From positions 1 to 35,145 of the forward strand of contig JAOLYM010000007.1 of NCBI GenBank assembly GCA_028343435.1: a DNA stretch of 35,145 nt. Reading direction: 5' to 3'. Below, piece after piece: positions 23,253-30,706 of the stretch (its first letter is position 1; each line of letters starts with the position of its first letter). The notes under the pieces are model-generated. The model made no database searches. It was not told where the DNA came from and saw nothing but the letters and a program-made list of their open reading frames with translations. The DNA comes from Candidatus Nitrosopelagicus sp. GTDB taxonomy: Archaea > Thermoproteota > Nitrososphaeria > Nitrososphaerales > Nitrosopumilaceae. The translations under genes and the position numbers were made by a program.

Positions 23253-24845
23253 ATGTCTGACACTAGTTCAAAAGTACATGATCAATTAGTTGCATTTGGA
23301 GTAAACCCTCATTCAATTCATAGAAATCTATCTGTCGAAAAACTTGTTGAACAATCAATTGAAACAAATGAAGGCATGTTAACTTCTACTGGCTCTTTAT
23401 CTGTAAAAACTGGAAAATACACAGGTCGTTCTCCTCAAGATCGTTACATCATTTATGATGATGAAACTCACGAAACCATTGATTGGGGTGACGTCAACAG
23501 ACAATTTCCAACTGAAAAATTTAATTCGGTTTTTGAGAAAATGAAAAAACATGCAGAAGGTAAGGATCTTTATGTTTTTGATGGATTTGTCGGTGCTGAC
23601 AAAGAAAATAGGTTGGCAATTCGTGTAATTAATGATCATGCATGGCAAAATCTTTTCTGTAGACAATTATTTGTTAGACCCTCAAATGAAGAATTAAATT
23701 CACATGAACCTGATTTTACAATTTTATGTCTAAATGACTTTGAAACAATTCCTGAAATTGATGGAACTAGAACAAATATTTTCATTTTAGTTAACCTTTC
23801 AAAACGAATTGTATTGATTGGTGGAACTAATTATGCAGGAGAGATGAAAAAATCTATGTTTGCAGTAATGAATTATTTGATGCCAAAAAAAAGTGTTTTT
23901 CCAATGCATTGTTCTGCAAATATTGGTAAAGATGGTGATACAGCATTATTCTTTGGTTTATCTGGAACTGGAAAAACAAGTTTGTCTGCAGATCCTGAAC
24001 GTATGTTAATTGGTGATGATGAACATGGTTGGTCTCAAAGTGGTGTTTTTAATTTTGAAGGTGGTTGTTATGCAAAATGTATCAATCTCAATGAAGAAGC
24101 AGAACCACAAATTTGGAATGCTATTAAATCTGGAGCCGTTCTTGAAAATGTTGTTGTAAACAAAGATAGTTTAAAACCAGATTTTGACGATGGCAGTTTA
24201 ACTGAAAACACTCGTGCAGCATATCCTTTAGATTACATACCAGGAGCTGTAATTCCAAGTGTAGGTGGTCATCCTAAAGTTATAATATTTTTAACCGCTG
24301 ATGCATTAGGTGTTCTTCCGCCAGTATCAAAATTAACAAAAGAAAGTGCAATGTTTCATTTCATGTCTGGCTATACTAGTAAACTTGCTGGAACTGAACG
24401 TGGAATTAAAGAACCAAAAGCGACATTTTCTGCATGTTTTGGTTCTCCATTTATGCCTCGTCCTGCATCCGTGTATGCAAAAATGTTAGGAGAAAAAATT
24501 CTTGAACACAATACCGTTGTATATCTAATTAACACTGGATGGTCTGGTGGTCCATACGGTGTTGGAAAAAGAATTAGCATAAAATATAGTCGTGCAATGG
24601 TAACTGCTGCATTAACTGGAAAATTTGACTTGATAAAGTTCAGACATGATGATACTTTCAATCTAGATGTTCCTACTGAATGTCCAGGCGTACCTTCTGA
24701 TGTATTAGATCCAAAAAATACATGGGTGGATAAAGATTCTTACGATTTATCGGCAAAGAAACTAGCGCAAATGTTTGGAGAAAACTTTACAAAATTCAAA
24801 GATGTTTCTTCTGAAATCAGAGATGCTGGTCCACAACTTCGCTAG
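23253..24845 (+). CDS. pckA: Phosphoenolpyruvate carboxykinase (ATP)
   Basis: The 530-residue enzyme interconverts oxaloacetate plus ATP with phosphoenolpyruvate, CO2 and ADP, the entry to gluconeogenesis. Landmarks are GKYTGRSPQDRYI (about 54-66), the P-loop GLSGTGKT (235-242), the metal-binding LIGDDEHGW (252-260) and GYTSKLAGTERGI near 375. These mark the ATP-dependent class, whereas many other archaea use the GTP enzyme. In an autotroph it would draw carbon from oxaloacetate towards sugars. It is a single gene with a leader and SD site; its last 29 bases overlap the end of the convergent subtilase gene. Confidence 0.96.
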   Translation: MSDTSSKVHDQLVAFGVNPHSIHRNLSVEKLVEQSIETNEGMLTSTGSLSVKTGKYTGRSPQDRYIIYDDETHETIDWGDVNRQFPTEKFNSVFEKMKKHAEGKDLYVFDGFVGADKENRLAIRVINDHAWQNLFCRQLFVRPSNEELNSHEPDFTILCLNDFETIPEIDGTRTNIFILVNLSKRIVLIGGTNYAGEMKKSMFAVMNYLMPKKSVFPMHCSANIGKDGDTALFFGLSGTGKTSLSADPERMLIGDDEHGWSQSGVFNFEGGCYAKCINLNEEAEPQIWNAIKSGAVLENVVVNKDSLKPDFDDGSLTENTRAAYPLDYIPGAVIPSVGGHPKVIIFLTADALGVLPPVSKLTKESAMFHFMSGYTSKLAGTERGIKEPKATFSACFGSPFMPRPASVYAKMLGEKILEHNTVVYLINTGWSGGPYGVGKRISIKYSRAMVTAALTGKFDLIKFRHDDTFNLDVPTECPGVPSDVLDPKNTWVDKDSYDLSAKKLAQMFGENFTKFKDVSSEIRDAGPQLR

Positions 24846-26877
24846 AACTCTTTCTAAATCTCAATCCTACAATTATTACAATGCCAAAAATTATCCCTAA
24901 AATTATTAATGCTCTTTCTGGTAATTCTGAATTCTCAACAATTGGTTTTTGTTCACTCAAATCTTCTTTGATATCATGAAATTCATACACGTCAAATGTG
25001 TTTTTACCGCTTTTTACATTTACTTCAATCCAATATTTCCCTGCATCATATAATTTCAAACTCTCAAATTTTGTTGGTGTCATAGAAATACTACGTTCTT
25101 CAAATGTTTCACTATTGGTAATGGTTATTTTTGCATATTCCCAATCTAATGGTTGTTTCACTTGAAAAGATAATTCATTTTCATATTCCGAAATAACTAT
25201 TGATGTTTCACTAACTCGAACAATTATTGGAATCTGATACATTATGTCATTGTTAGTAATGAAGGCTCTGGTTTCAAAATCACCTAACTCTTTTTCAATT
25301 AATTTTGAAGTTATGTATAATGCTGAATCTCTTATCTCGTAATCAAACTCAACATTTTCTATATCTGAAAATTCTACTTTTTGAATATTGATATTTTCAT
25401 ATAACGAATTAATCTTAATTTCGTTTTCTTCTAATGTCTTGTGCTCAGATAGATTGAAAATCAACTTTGGTGGTTCAAATATTAATTCTGAATTAAATGC
25501 TTTTTTCAAATCAATTCTTCCTGCTCCACCGGCATCAAATTCAAATTCTTTTTTGTACTCATCTGTGATTATATCTGAAGTTGTAACTAGTATGGACTTA
25601 ATTTCATGAGGTGTGAAATCTGGATTCTTTTCTAATAACAATGCAATTGCTCCTGAAACATGTGGAGCGGCATAACTTGTTCCGCTTGTTATATTATAGA
25701 AATTCTTCAATGAAGTTGTATTTACAAAAACTCCTGGTGCAACTAAATCTGGTTTTAGATAAAACGGAGAAACCGGTCCTCTTGAACTAAATGTTGCAAG
25801 AAAATCTGGATGATTAAACACGTTAAGTGTTCCTGATGTTCCACTATCAAGAATTGTTTTTAATTCTAATCCTTCTTCTCTTGTCATTGAAACTGTAGGT
25901 ATTGTTGGATAGTAATCTTCACTTACATACTCATGAATTAATTCTCCAAAAAATATTCCTGGTTGATTATTGTATACGATTAATCCTTTTGCACCATTAT
26001 TTGATGCAAAAATTTCTTTATCTGAGAAAAAAACAATTTCATCTGGTGTTTCTCCACCCCTTTCTGCCAAAACTATCTTACCTCTAACATCGATCCCATC
26101 AAAATCATTTTCTCTACTGTATTTTCCAAATACAATTTCAGCTGATATTGGATCTGAAATTATATCTGTTCCTAACATTGGTAAAACTTGGAATTGTGTA
26201 TCTTCAACTTCTAGTGTTGAAACCATGCTTGAATCACGGTTATTGTAAGTGGCTCCTACAGTGATTGCATTGGGATTTTTTGCTGGACTTCCAATAGTAC
26301 TCTTATCTGGACCGCTATTTCCTGCCGCAGCAACAACCACAATTCCTTGATTAATTGCATTATTTACCGCCTCATCGATTTTGTTATGAGTCATGTTAAC
26401 TCCTAAACTGATGTTAATGATGTCCACTCTATCTTCAACTGCCTGGTTGATGGCTTTAATTATCAAATTTGACGGAACTGATTCACCATCTGATGAAACC
26501 CTATATGAAAAAATTTCTGCCATAGGTGCTATTCCTTTTAGTTGTCCATCAGCTGCAATTATTCCTGTTACTTGTGTTCCATGTCCGTTTGTGTCTTGTG
26601 GAACTGTATCGTTATCTACAAAATCATATCCTTTCAAAAATCTAGATGTTTCATCTTGATTAAAAAAATCTGGATGATTTAGGTTAATCCCAGTATCGAT
26701 GACTCCAATCTTTATGCCCTTTCCTGTAAAACCCAACTCTTTTGGAAATTCTGCACCTATGTATGGTCCGCTATTATCTAAAAATAATTCAGAATTCTCA
26801 TCCAAAGTGACAAAATTTACAATTACAAAAGAAAAGAGTCCACCTAACAGTAATGTGAAAAATAAAAAATTTCTCAT
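24817..26877 (-). CDS. Membrane-anchored subtilisin-like serine protease (S8)
   Basis: The 686-residue protein begins with a signal-anchor-like hydrophobic stretch (MRNFLFFTLLLGGLFSFVIV). The catalytic triad is Asp61 in VIDTGINLNHPDF, His99 in NGHGTQVTG and Ser400 in SGTSYAAPHVSG, with the oxyanion Asn in AAAGNSGPD (about 186). A PA-type insertion (about 230-355, with GKIVLAERGG and NGAKGLIVYNN) lies between His and Ser. A beta-rich region of about 180 residues follows, then a single membrane helix near the C-terminus (LIILGIIFGIVIIVGL) with a basic flank. It probably works outside the cell, tethered to the membrane. No clear propeptide is visible. Confidence 0.92.
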   Translation of the reverse strand: MRNFLFFTLLLGGLFSFVIVNFVTLDENSELFLDNSGPYIGAEFPKELGFTGKGIKIGVIDTGINLNHPDFFNQDETSRFLKGYDFVDNDTVPQDTNGHGTQVTGIIAADGQLKGIAPMAEIFSYRVSSDGESVPSNLIIKAINQAVEDRVDIINISLGVNMTHNKIDEAVNNAINQGIVVVAAAGNSGPDKSTIGSPAKNPNAITVGATYNNRDSSMVSTLEVEDTQFQVLPMLGTDIISDPISAEIVFGKYSRENDFDGIDVRGKIVLAERGGETPDEIVFFSDKEIFASNNGAKGLIVYNNQPGIFFGELIHEYVSEDYYPTIPTVSMTREEGLELKTILDSGTSGTLNVFNHPDFLATFSSRGPVSPFYLKPDLVAPGVFVNTTSLKNFYNITSGTSYAAPHVSGAIALLLEKNPDFTPHEIKSILVTTSDIITDEYKKEFEFDAGGAGRIDLKKAFNSELIFEPPKLIFNLSEHKTLEENEIKINSLYENINIQKVEFSDIENVEFDYEIRDSALYITSKLIEKELGDFETRAFITNNDIMYQIPIIVRVSETSIVISEYENELSFQVKQPLDWEYAKITITNSETFEERSISMTPTKFESLKLYDAGKYWIEVNVKSGKNTFDVYEFHDIKEDLSEQKPIVENSELPERALIILGIIFGIVIIVGLRFRKSSSEVVDQHL

Positions 26878-26899
26878 ATATGTTGTAAATTTTGATTAG

Positions 26900-26929
26900 T
26901 AATAATTCCTTTAGAAAAGCAATAAATTA
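26900..26929. promoter_or_regulatory. Divergent TATA boxes of the subtilase and SOD genes
   Basis: gaattatta on the minus strand (26900-26908) is about 27 bases before ATG 26877. aataaatta on the plus strand (26921-26929) is about 25 bases before ATG 26950. Confidence 0.5.
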
Positions 26930-26949
26930 CTTCCATATCATCCACCAGT

Positions 26950-27570
26950 ATGGGAAAATATACACTTCCTGAGATGCCTTATGCATATGATGCACTAGAG
27001 CCTCACATTGATGCACAAACAATGGAAATTCATCATTCAAAACATCATCAAAAATATACTGATGGTATGAATGGTGCATTAGAAAAACTTAGTCCTGAAT
27101 TACAGGAAAAGGAAATTGAAGAAATCTTGTCAAACATCAATCAAGTCCCTGACGATGTCAAGGGTGCCATTAACTTTAATGGTGGAGGATACGATAACCA
27201 TAAACTGTTTTGGAACAGTATGAAACAAAACGGTGGCGGTGAACCAACTGGTGCAATTGCTGATGCCATCAATGATTCCTTTGGATCTTTTGCAGAGTTT
27301 AAAGAATTATTCTCTAGCAAAACAGCTCCAATTCAAGGAAGCGGATGGGGTTGGCTTGTATACAATCCAAACTCTGGTAAAGTCGAATACAAGGCAATGT
27401 CAAACCAAACTAGTCCACGAACTGAGGGTTTAGTTCCTCTATTAGGATTAGATGTTTGGGAACATGCATACTATCTCAAGTATCAAAACAAAAGACCTGA
27501 TTACATAGCTGCTTGGTGGAATGTCATCAACTGGGATGAAGTAAACGATCGATTCTCAAAAGCAAAGTAA
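26950..27570 (+). CDS. sod: Superoxide dismutase (Mn/Fe family)
   Basis: The 206-residue enzyme converts superoxide to oxygen and peroxide. The N-terminal part with YAYDALEPHIDAQTMEIHHS contains the first metal ligand His28. Further ligands lie in GGGYDNHKLFW and in GLDVWEHAYYLKY (Asp and His). Glycine in the NGGG segment and a Gln in SNQTSP, at the position used by Mn enzymes, favour manganese, but cambialistic use cannot be excluded. The usual His before NH is Tyr here. There is no export signal, so it is cytoplasmic. It is a single gene ended by a long T-tract. Confidence 0.95.
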   Translation: MGKYTLPEMPYAYDALEPHIDAQTMEIHHSKHHQKYTDGMNGALEKLSPELQEKEIEEILSNINQVPDDVKGAINFNGGGYDNHKLFWNSMKQNGGGEPTGAIADAINDSFGSFAEFKELFSSKTAPIQGSGWGWLVYNPNSGKVEYKAMSNQTSPRTEGLVPLLGLDVWEHAYYLKYQNKRPDYIAAWWNVINWDEVNDRFSKAK

Positions 27571-27573
27571 TAC

Positions 27574-27591
27574 TCTTTTCTTTTTTCTTTT
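27574..27591 (+). terminator. T-rich terminator after sod
   Basis: The stretch cttttcttttttcttttc follows the sod stop within four bases. Pyrimidine tracts with T runs are the common archaeal terminator, and the next gene has its own TATA box. Confidence 0.5.
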
Positions 27592-27606
27592 CATCAAAAA
27601 CTCTAA

Positions 27607-27615
27607 TTTTTATAC
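27607..27615 (+). promoter_or_regulatory. TATA box of the prefoldin-FtsY unit
   Basis: tttttatac is centred about 25 bases before ATG 27636. Confidence 0.55.
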
Positions 27616-27635
27616 AGTATATACAATTCAAACTC

Positions 27636-28061
27636 ATGAGCGAAGAACAAGCCCAACAAATGTTGCAACAAATGCAAATGCTTGAAAACATGTATGCAGA
27701 AATGTCACAAAAAGAGAATTCTATAAAAAATATAATGCGTGATGCTGATTCTGCAATAAAATCAATTCAGGAAATTAAAGCAAATCCTGATTCTGAAAAT
27801 TTAGTCCCAGTTGGAATGGGCACTTTTATCAAAACTAAAACTATTCCAAATGAAAAAATTGTGGTTAATGTTGGTGCTGGAGTTGCAATAGAAAAAGATC
27901 ATGATTCGGCACTTAGTTATTTGGAATCAAAAATTAAAGAATTAGAAGTTGCATTACAAGAAACAAATGCACAAAGACAACAAATTGCTGCAAACCTAGA
28001 ACAAGGAAAACAGCAAATGCAACAAATTATGCAACAACCGCAATCACAACCACAATCATAA
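27636..28061 (+). CDS. pfdA: Prefoldin alpha subunit
   Basis: The 141-residue protein has the alpha-prefoldin plan: an N-terminal coiled coil (about 2-50, with QQMLQQMQMLENMYAEM), a central beta-hairpin region containing LVPVGMGTFIKTK and IVVNVGAGVAIEKD, and a C-terminal coiled coil (about 95-135). The chaperone hexamer captures unfolded chains and passes them to the thermosome. A Gln-rich tail (QQIMQQPQSQPQS) extends past the coil. It lies five bases before ftsY, a pairing seen in many archaea. Confidence 0.93.
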   Translation: MSEEQAQQMLQQMQMLENMYAEMSQKENSIKNIMRDADSAIKSIQEIKANPDSENLVPVGMGTFIKTKTIPNEKIVVNVGAGVAIEKDHDSALSYLESKIKELEVALQETNAQRQQIAANLEQGKQQMQQIMQQPQSQPQS

Positions 28062-28066
28062 TAATT

Positions 28067-29221
28067 ATGTTTGATAATCTAAAAAAAGCATTTTCTAATG
28101 TTTCTACTGGATTTAGTGAAAAGGATCTTAACGAAAAAGATATTGAAGATGTTTTATTTGAATTGGAAATTAATCTACTTGAATCTGATGTGGCTACTGA
28201 AGTAATAGATTCAATTAAAGATAGTTTGAAAGAAAAAATAATTGGTTCTAGAGTCGAAAAGAAAAACATACAAAGTTTTGTAAAACAAAGTCTAATCGAG
28301 TTTATTAGTGAAACTTTTGATAATGCGGGTCACATTGATTTGGTGGCTAGGATTAATGAAAAAAAATCATCAAATGAACCATTCATAGTTGTATTTGTTG
28401 GAATAAATGGTACTGGAAAAACAACCTCACTAGCTAAAGTTGCAAATATGTTGAAAAATGAGAAATTATCCGTTGTTATTGCAGCTGCAGATACTTATCG
28501 TGCAGGTGCTATTGAGCAACTTCGTGAACATACAAACAGGCTTAATCTTAAAATCATTGCACAAAATTATGGTTCTGATCCTGCTGCTGTTGCAAAAGAT
28601 GCTGTTTTGTATGCTAAATCTCACAAAGTTGATTGTGTTTTGGTTGATACAGCGGGACGAATGCAGACCAGTTCTAACTTAATGGAACAAATTGCAAAGA
28701 TTACCAAAGTTGTAAAGCCTGACATGAAAATCTTCGTAGGTGATTCACTAGCAGGTAATGATACTGTAAATCAAGCACGTGAATTCCACAAACAGGTAAA
28801 TTTTGAATGTTCAATTTTAACAAAAAGTGATGCAGATGCTAGAGGCGGTGCAGCATTATCTATTGTAAAAGTAACATCAACTCCAATTATCTTTGTAGGT
28901 ATAGGTCAAGAATATGATGATATTGTAAAATTCAATAAGCAAACTTTTCTTGAAAATGTTTTTGAATCCACTGATATTGATGTTCCATCAATATCTGAAA
29001 TCAAAGTGTCAGAACCAGAACCACAACCAGAACCAGAACCAGAACCAGAACCACAACCAGAATCTGAAGAAAGTGATGATCCTTTCAATGGAATTGAAAC
29101 TGATGACATTAACAATTATGCTGATATGTATGACATTCCTCCACCAGAAACTGATAATGAAGCAAAAAAATTGGCTAATCAAATTAAGAAATGGATTAAA
29201 GATGGAAGACCAAAACCTTAG
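28067..29221 (+). CDS. ftsY: Signal recognition particle receptor FtsY
   Basis: The 384-residue GTPase docks ribosome-SRP complexes at the membrane. It has the helical N domain (1-95) and a G domain with G1 GINGTGKTT (112-120), DTYRAGA, DTAGRMQ, TKSDADARGG at G4 and GIGQEYDDI at G5. G4 is altered from the common TKLDG form. The NG core ends near residue 300. An extra tail of about 84 residues follows, holding a Pro-Glu/Gln run (EPEPQPEPEPEPEPQPESEE), an acidic stretch and a final basic helix KKLANQIKKWIKDG. The N-terminal acidic domain of bacterial FtsY is absent. Confidence 0.96.
   Translation: MFDNLKKAFSNVSTGFSEKDLNEKDIEDVLFELEINLLESDVATEVIDSIKDSLKEKIIGSRVEKKNIQSFVKQSLIEFISETFDNAGHIDLVARINEKKSSNEPFIVVFVGINGTGKTTSLAKVANMLKNEKLSVVIAAADTYRAGAIEQLREHTNRLNLKIIAQNYGSDPAAVAKDAVLYAKSHKVDCVLVDTAGRMQTSSNLMEQIAKITKVVKPDMKIFVGDSLAGNDTVNQAREFHKQVNFECSILTKSDADARGGAALSIVKVTSTPIIFVGIGQEYDDIVKFNKQTFLENVFESTDIDVPSISEIKVSEPEPQPEPEPEPEPQPESEESDDPFNGIETDDINNYADMYDIPPPETDNEAKKLANQIKKWIKDGRPKP
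29011..29062 (+). repeat. Hexamer repeat coding for the Pro-Glu tract of FtsY
   Basis: The unit ccagaa is repeated about eight times, with two variant units (ccacaa) that give Gln. A longer string starting agaaccagaaccacaacc appears twice, pointing to expansion by duplication. All units keep the frame. Confidence 0.8.
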
Positions 29222-29230
29222 TTTACAAAA

Positions 29231-29237
29231 CTATAAG
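29231..29237 (+). promoter_or_regulatory. TATA-like box of the carbamoyltransferase gene
   Basis: ctataag is centred about 27 bases before ATG 29261, just after the ftsY stop. Confidence 0.45.
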
Positions 29238-29260
29238 AAACATCTTCTATTCTGTAATCT

Positions 29261-30181
29261 ATGACTCACAAACCGCATAATGTGGATGTACTAACGTTAG
29301 ATGAATTAGAATCTAAGGAAATTAATAATATAATTGATTTAGCAATAGATTTGAAAAAAGAGCAAAAAAAAGAAAAAACAAAACCACTTTTACAAAATAA
29401 AACACTTGCAATGATATTTGAAAAACCATCTACTCGAACACGTGTGAGTTTTGAAACAGGAATGTTTCAACTTGGAGGTCATGCACTTACATTATCTCCA
29501 AACGATCTTCAATTATCTCGCGGTGAATCTATTGGTGATACTGCAAAGACACTTTCTCGTTATGTAAATGTGATAATGGCTCGTGTTTATGATCATAAAT
29601 CATTAGAAACTTTTGCACGAAATTCTTCTATCCCTGTAATTAATGGGTTATCTGATTCATTTCATCCGTGTCAAATCCTTGCAGATTTAATGACAATTAA
29701 AGAACATAAAAAAAATCTAAAGAAAATCAAAATTGCTTGGATAGGTGATGGAAACAATGTTTGTAACTCACTGATATTGGGATGTGCAAAATTAAAGATA
29801 AAACTCTCTGTTGCTATTCCTGATGGGTATGAACCTGATTTTGATGTTATCAAAACAGGTAAAGAACATGAAATTTTAGAGGTTTCCGATAATCCTGAAT
29901 TGGCAGTAAAAGATGCAGATGTTGTAATGACTGATACTTTTGTTTCTATTCATAATACAAATTCTGATCGCGTTAAAAAATTTCTTCCAAAATTCCAAGT
30001 CACTCAGTCCTTGATGAATAAGGCCAAAAAAGATGCTATCTTCATGCATTGTCTTCCTGCAAAACGTGATCAAGAAGTAACTTCTGATGTCATTGATGGT
30101 CCACAATCTGTTGTTTGGGATGAAGCTGAAAATCGCTTACATGTTCAAAAAGCATTGTTAGTTCACCTTCTTGGCGTCTAA
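29261..30181 (+). CDS. argF: Ornithine carbamoyltransferase-type enzyme
   Basis: The 306-residue protein is a transcarbamylase. Carbamoyl-phosphate sites are intact: KPSTRTRVSFE (STRTR at 57-61), HPCQ at 135-138 and HCLP at 263-266. ArgF condenses ornithine with carbamoyl phosphate to citrulline in arginine synthesis. The loop that should bind ornithine, normally DxWxSMG, reads TDTFVSIHNTNSD, with Trp replaced by Phe and Met-Gly by Ile-His. Overall similarity still favours OTCase over aspartate transcarbamylase. No other arginine gene is adjacent. Treat substrate specificity as probable rather than proven. Confidence 0.85.
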   Translation: MTHKPHNVDVLTLDELESKEINNIIDLAIDLKKEQKKEKTKPLLQNKTLAMIFEKPSTRTRVSFETGMFQLGGHALTLSPNDLQLSRGESIGDTAKTLSRYVNVIMARVYDHKSLETFARNSSIPVINGLSDSFHPCQILADLMTIKEHKKNLKKIKIAWIGDGNNVCNSLILGCAKLKIKLSVAIPDGYEPDFDVIKTGKEHEILEVSDNPELAVKDADVVMTDTFVSIHNTNSDRVKKFLPKFQVTQSLMNKAKKDAIFMHCLPAKRDQEVTSDVIDGPQSVVWDEAENRLHVQKALLVHLLGV

Positions 30182-30182
30182 G

Positions 30183-30192
30183 GTTTATAATA
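30183..30192 (+). promoter_or_regulatory. TATA box of the L18-S5-L30-L15-SecY unit
   Basis: gtttataata lies about 30 bases before ATG 30218 and immediately follows the argF stop, so the distal spc genes have their own promoter. Confidence 0.5.
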
Positions 30193-30217
30193 CCAATCTC
30201 AAGTTTTCCCTCTATAG

Positions 30218-30706
30218 ATGGCATATTCAAAGATATTACAAAGAATTCGTAGTGAGAAAACTAACTATCGAAAACGAAAAATCATGCTTATGGGAAAGAG
30301 TGATTTCATTACCGTTAATGTTACAAATGAAAATACTCAAGTCCAAATCGTAAAACCTGAGATTAAAGGGGATAAAGTTTTAGCATCTGCACATTCCAGA
30401 TTCCTACTCAAAGATGGCTGGAAGGGTTCACGAAAGAATATTCCTGCATCCTATTTGACCGGTTACATGGCTGGAAAAAAAGCATTATCAAATGGTGTTA
30501 CTGATGCAATTTTGTATAGTGGTACTAGAAGATATACTGACAGAATGGCTGCAGCATTAAAAGGTGTAATTGATGCTGGTGTTAAAGTTCCAGCTGATGA
30601 AGAAGCATTTCCAGCTGATGAAAGAATTAACGGTGAACATCTTAAAGTTAAAAACGATATTGCAAGTGTTAAATCAAAAATTGATAGTGAGGTAAAAACC
30701 AAATGA
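30218..30706 (+). CDS. rpl18: Large-subunit ribosomal protein uL18
   Basis: The 162-residue protein is archaeal L18, the main 5S rRNA-binding protein of the central protuberance. The core reads SEKTNYRKRKIMLM, then GSRKNIPASYLTGYMAGKKA and the conserved FPADERINGEHL near residue 128. It is first in its transcript here; in most archaea L32e and L19e precede it directly. The next gene S5 overlaps its stop by four bases (ATGA). Confidence 0.95.
   Translation: MAYSKILQRIRSEKTNYRKRKIMLMGKSDFITVNVTNENTQVQIVKPEIKGDKVLASAHSRFLLKDGWKGSRKNIPASYLTGYMAGKKALSNGVTDAILYSGTRRYTDRMAAALKGVIDAGVKVPADEEAFPADERINGEHLKVKNDIASVKSKIDSEVKTK

Noticed and set aside
29011-29062. Hexamer DNA repeat as a non-coding regulatory or recombination site
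   Set aside because: It keeps the FtsY frame throughout and encodes a plausible Pro-Glu linker, so a coding explanation is enough.
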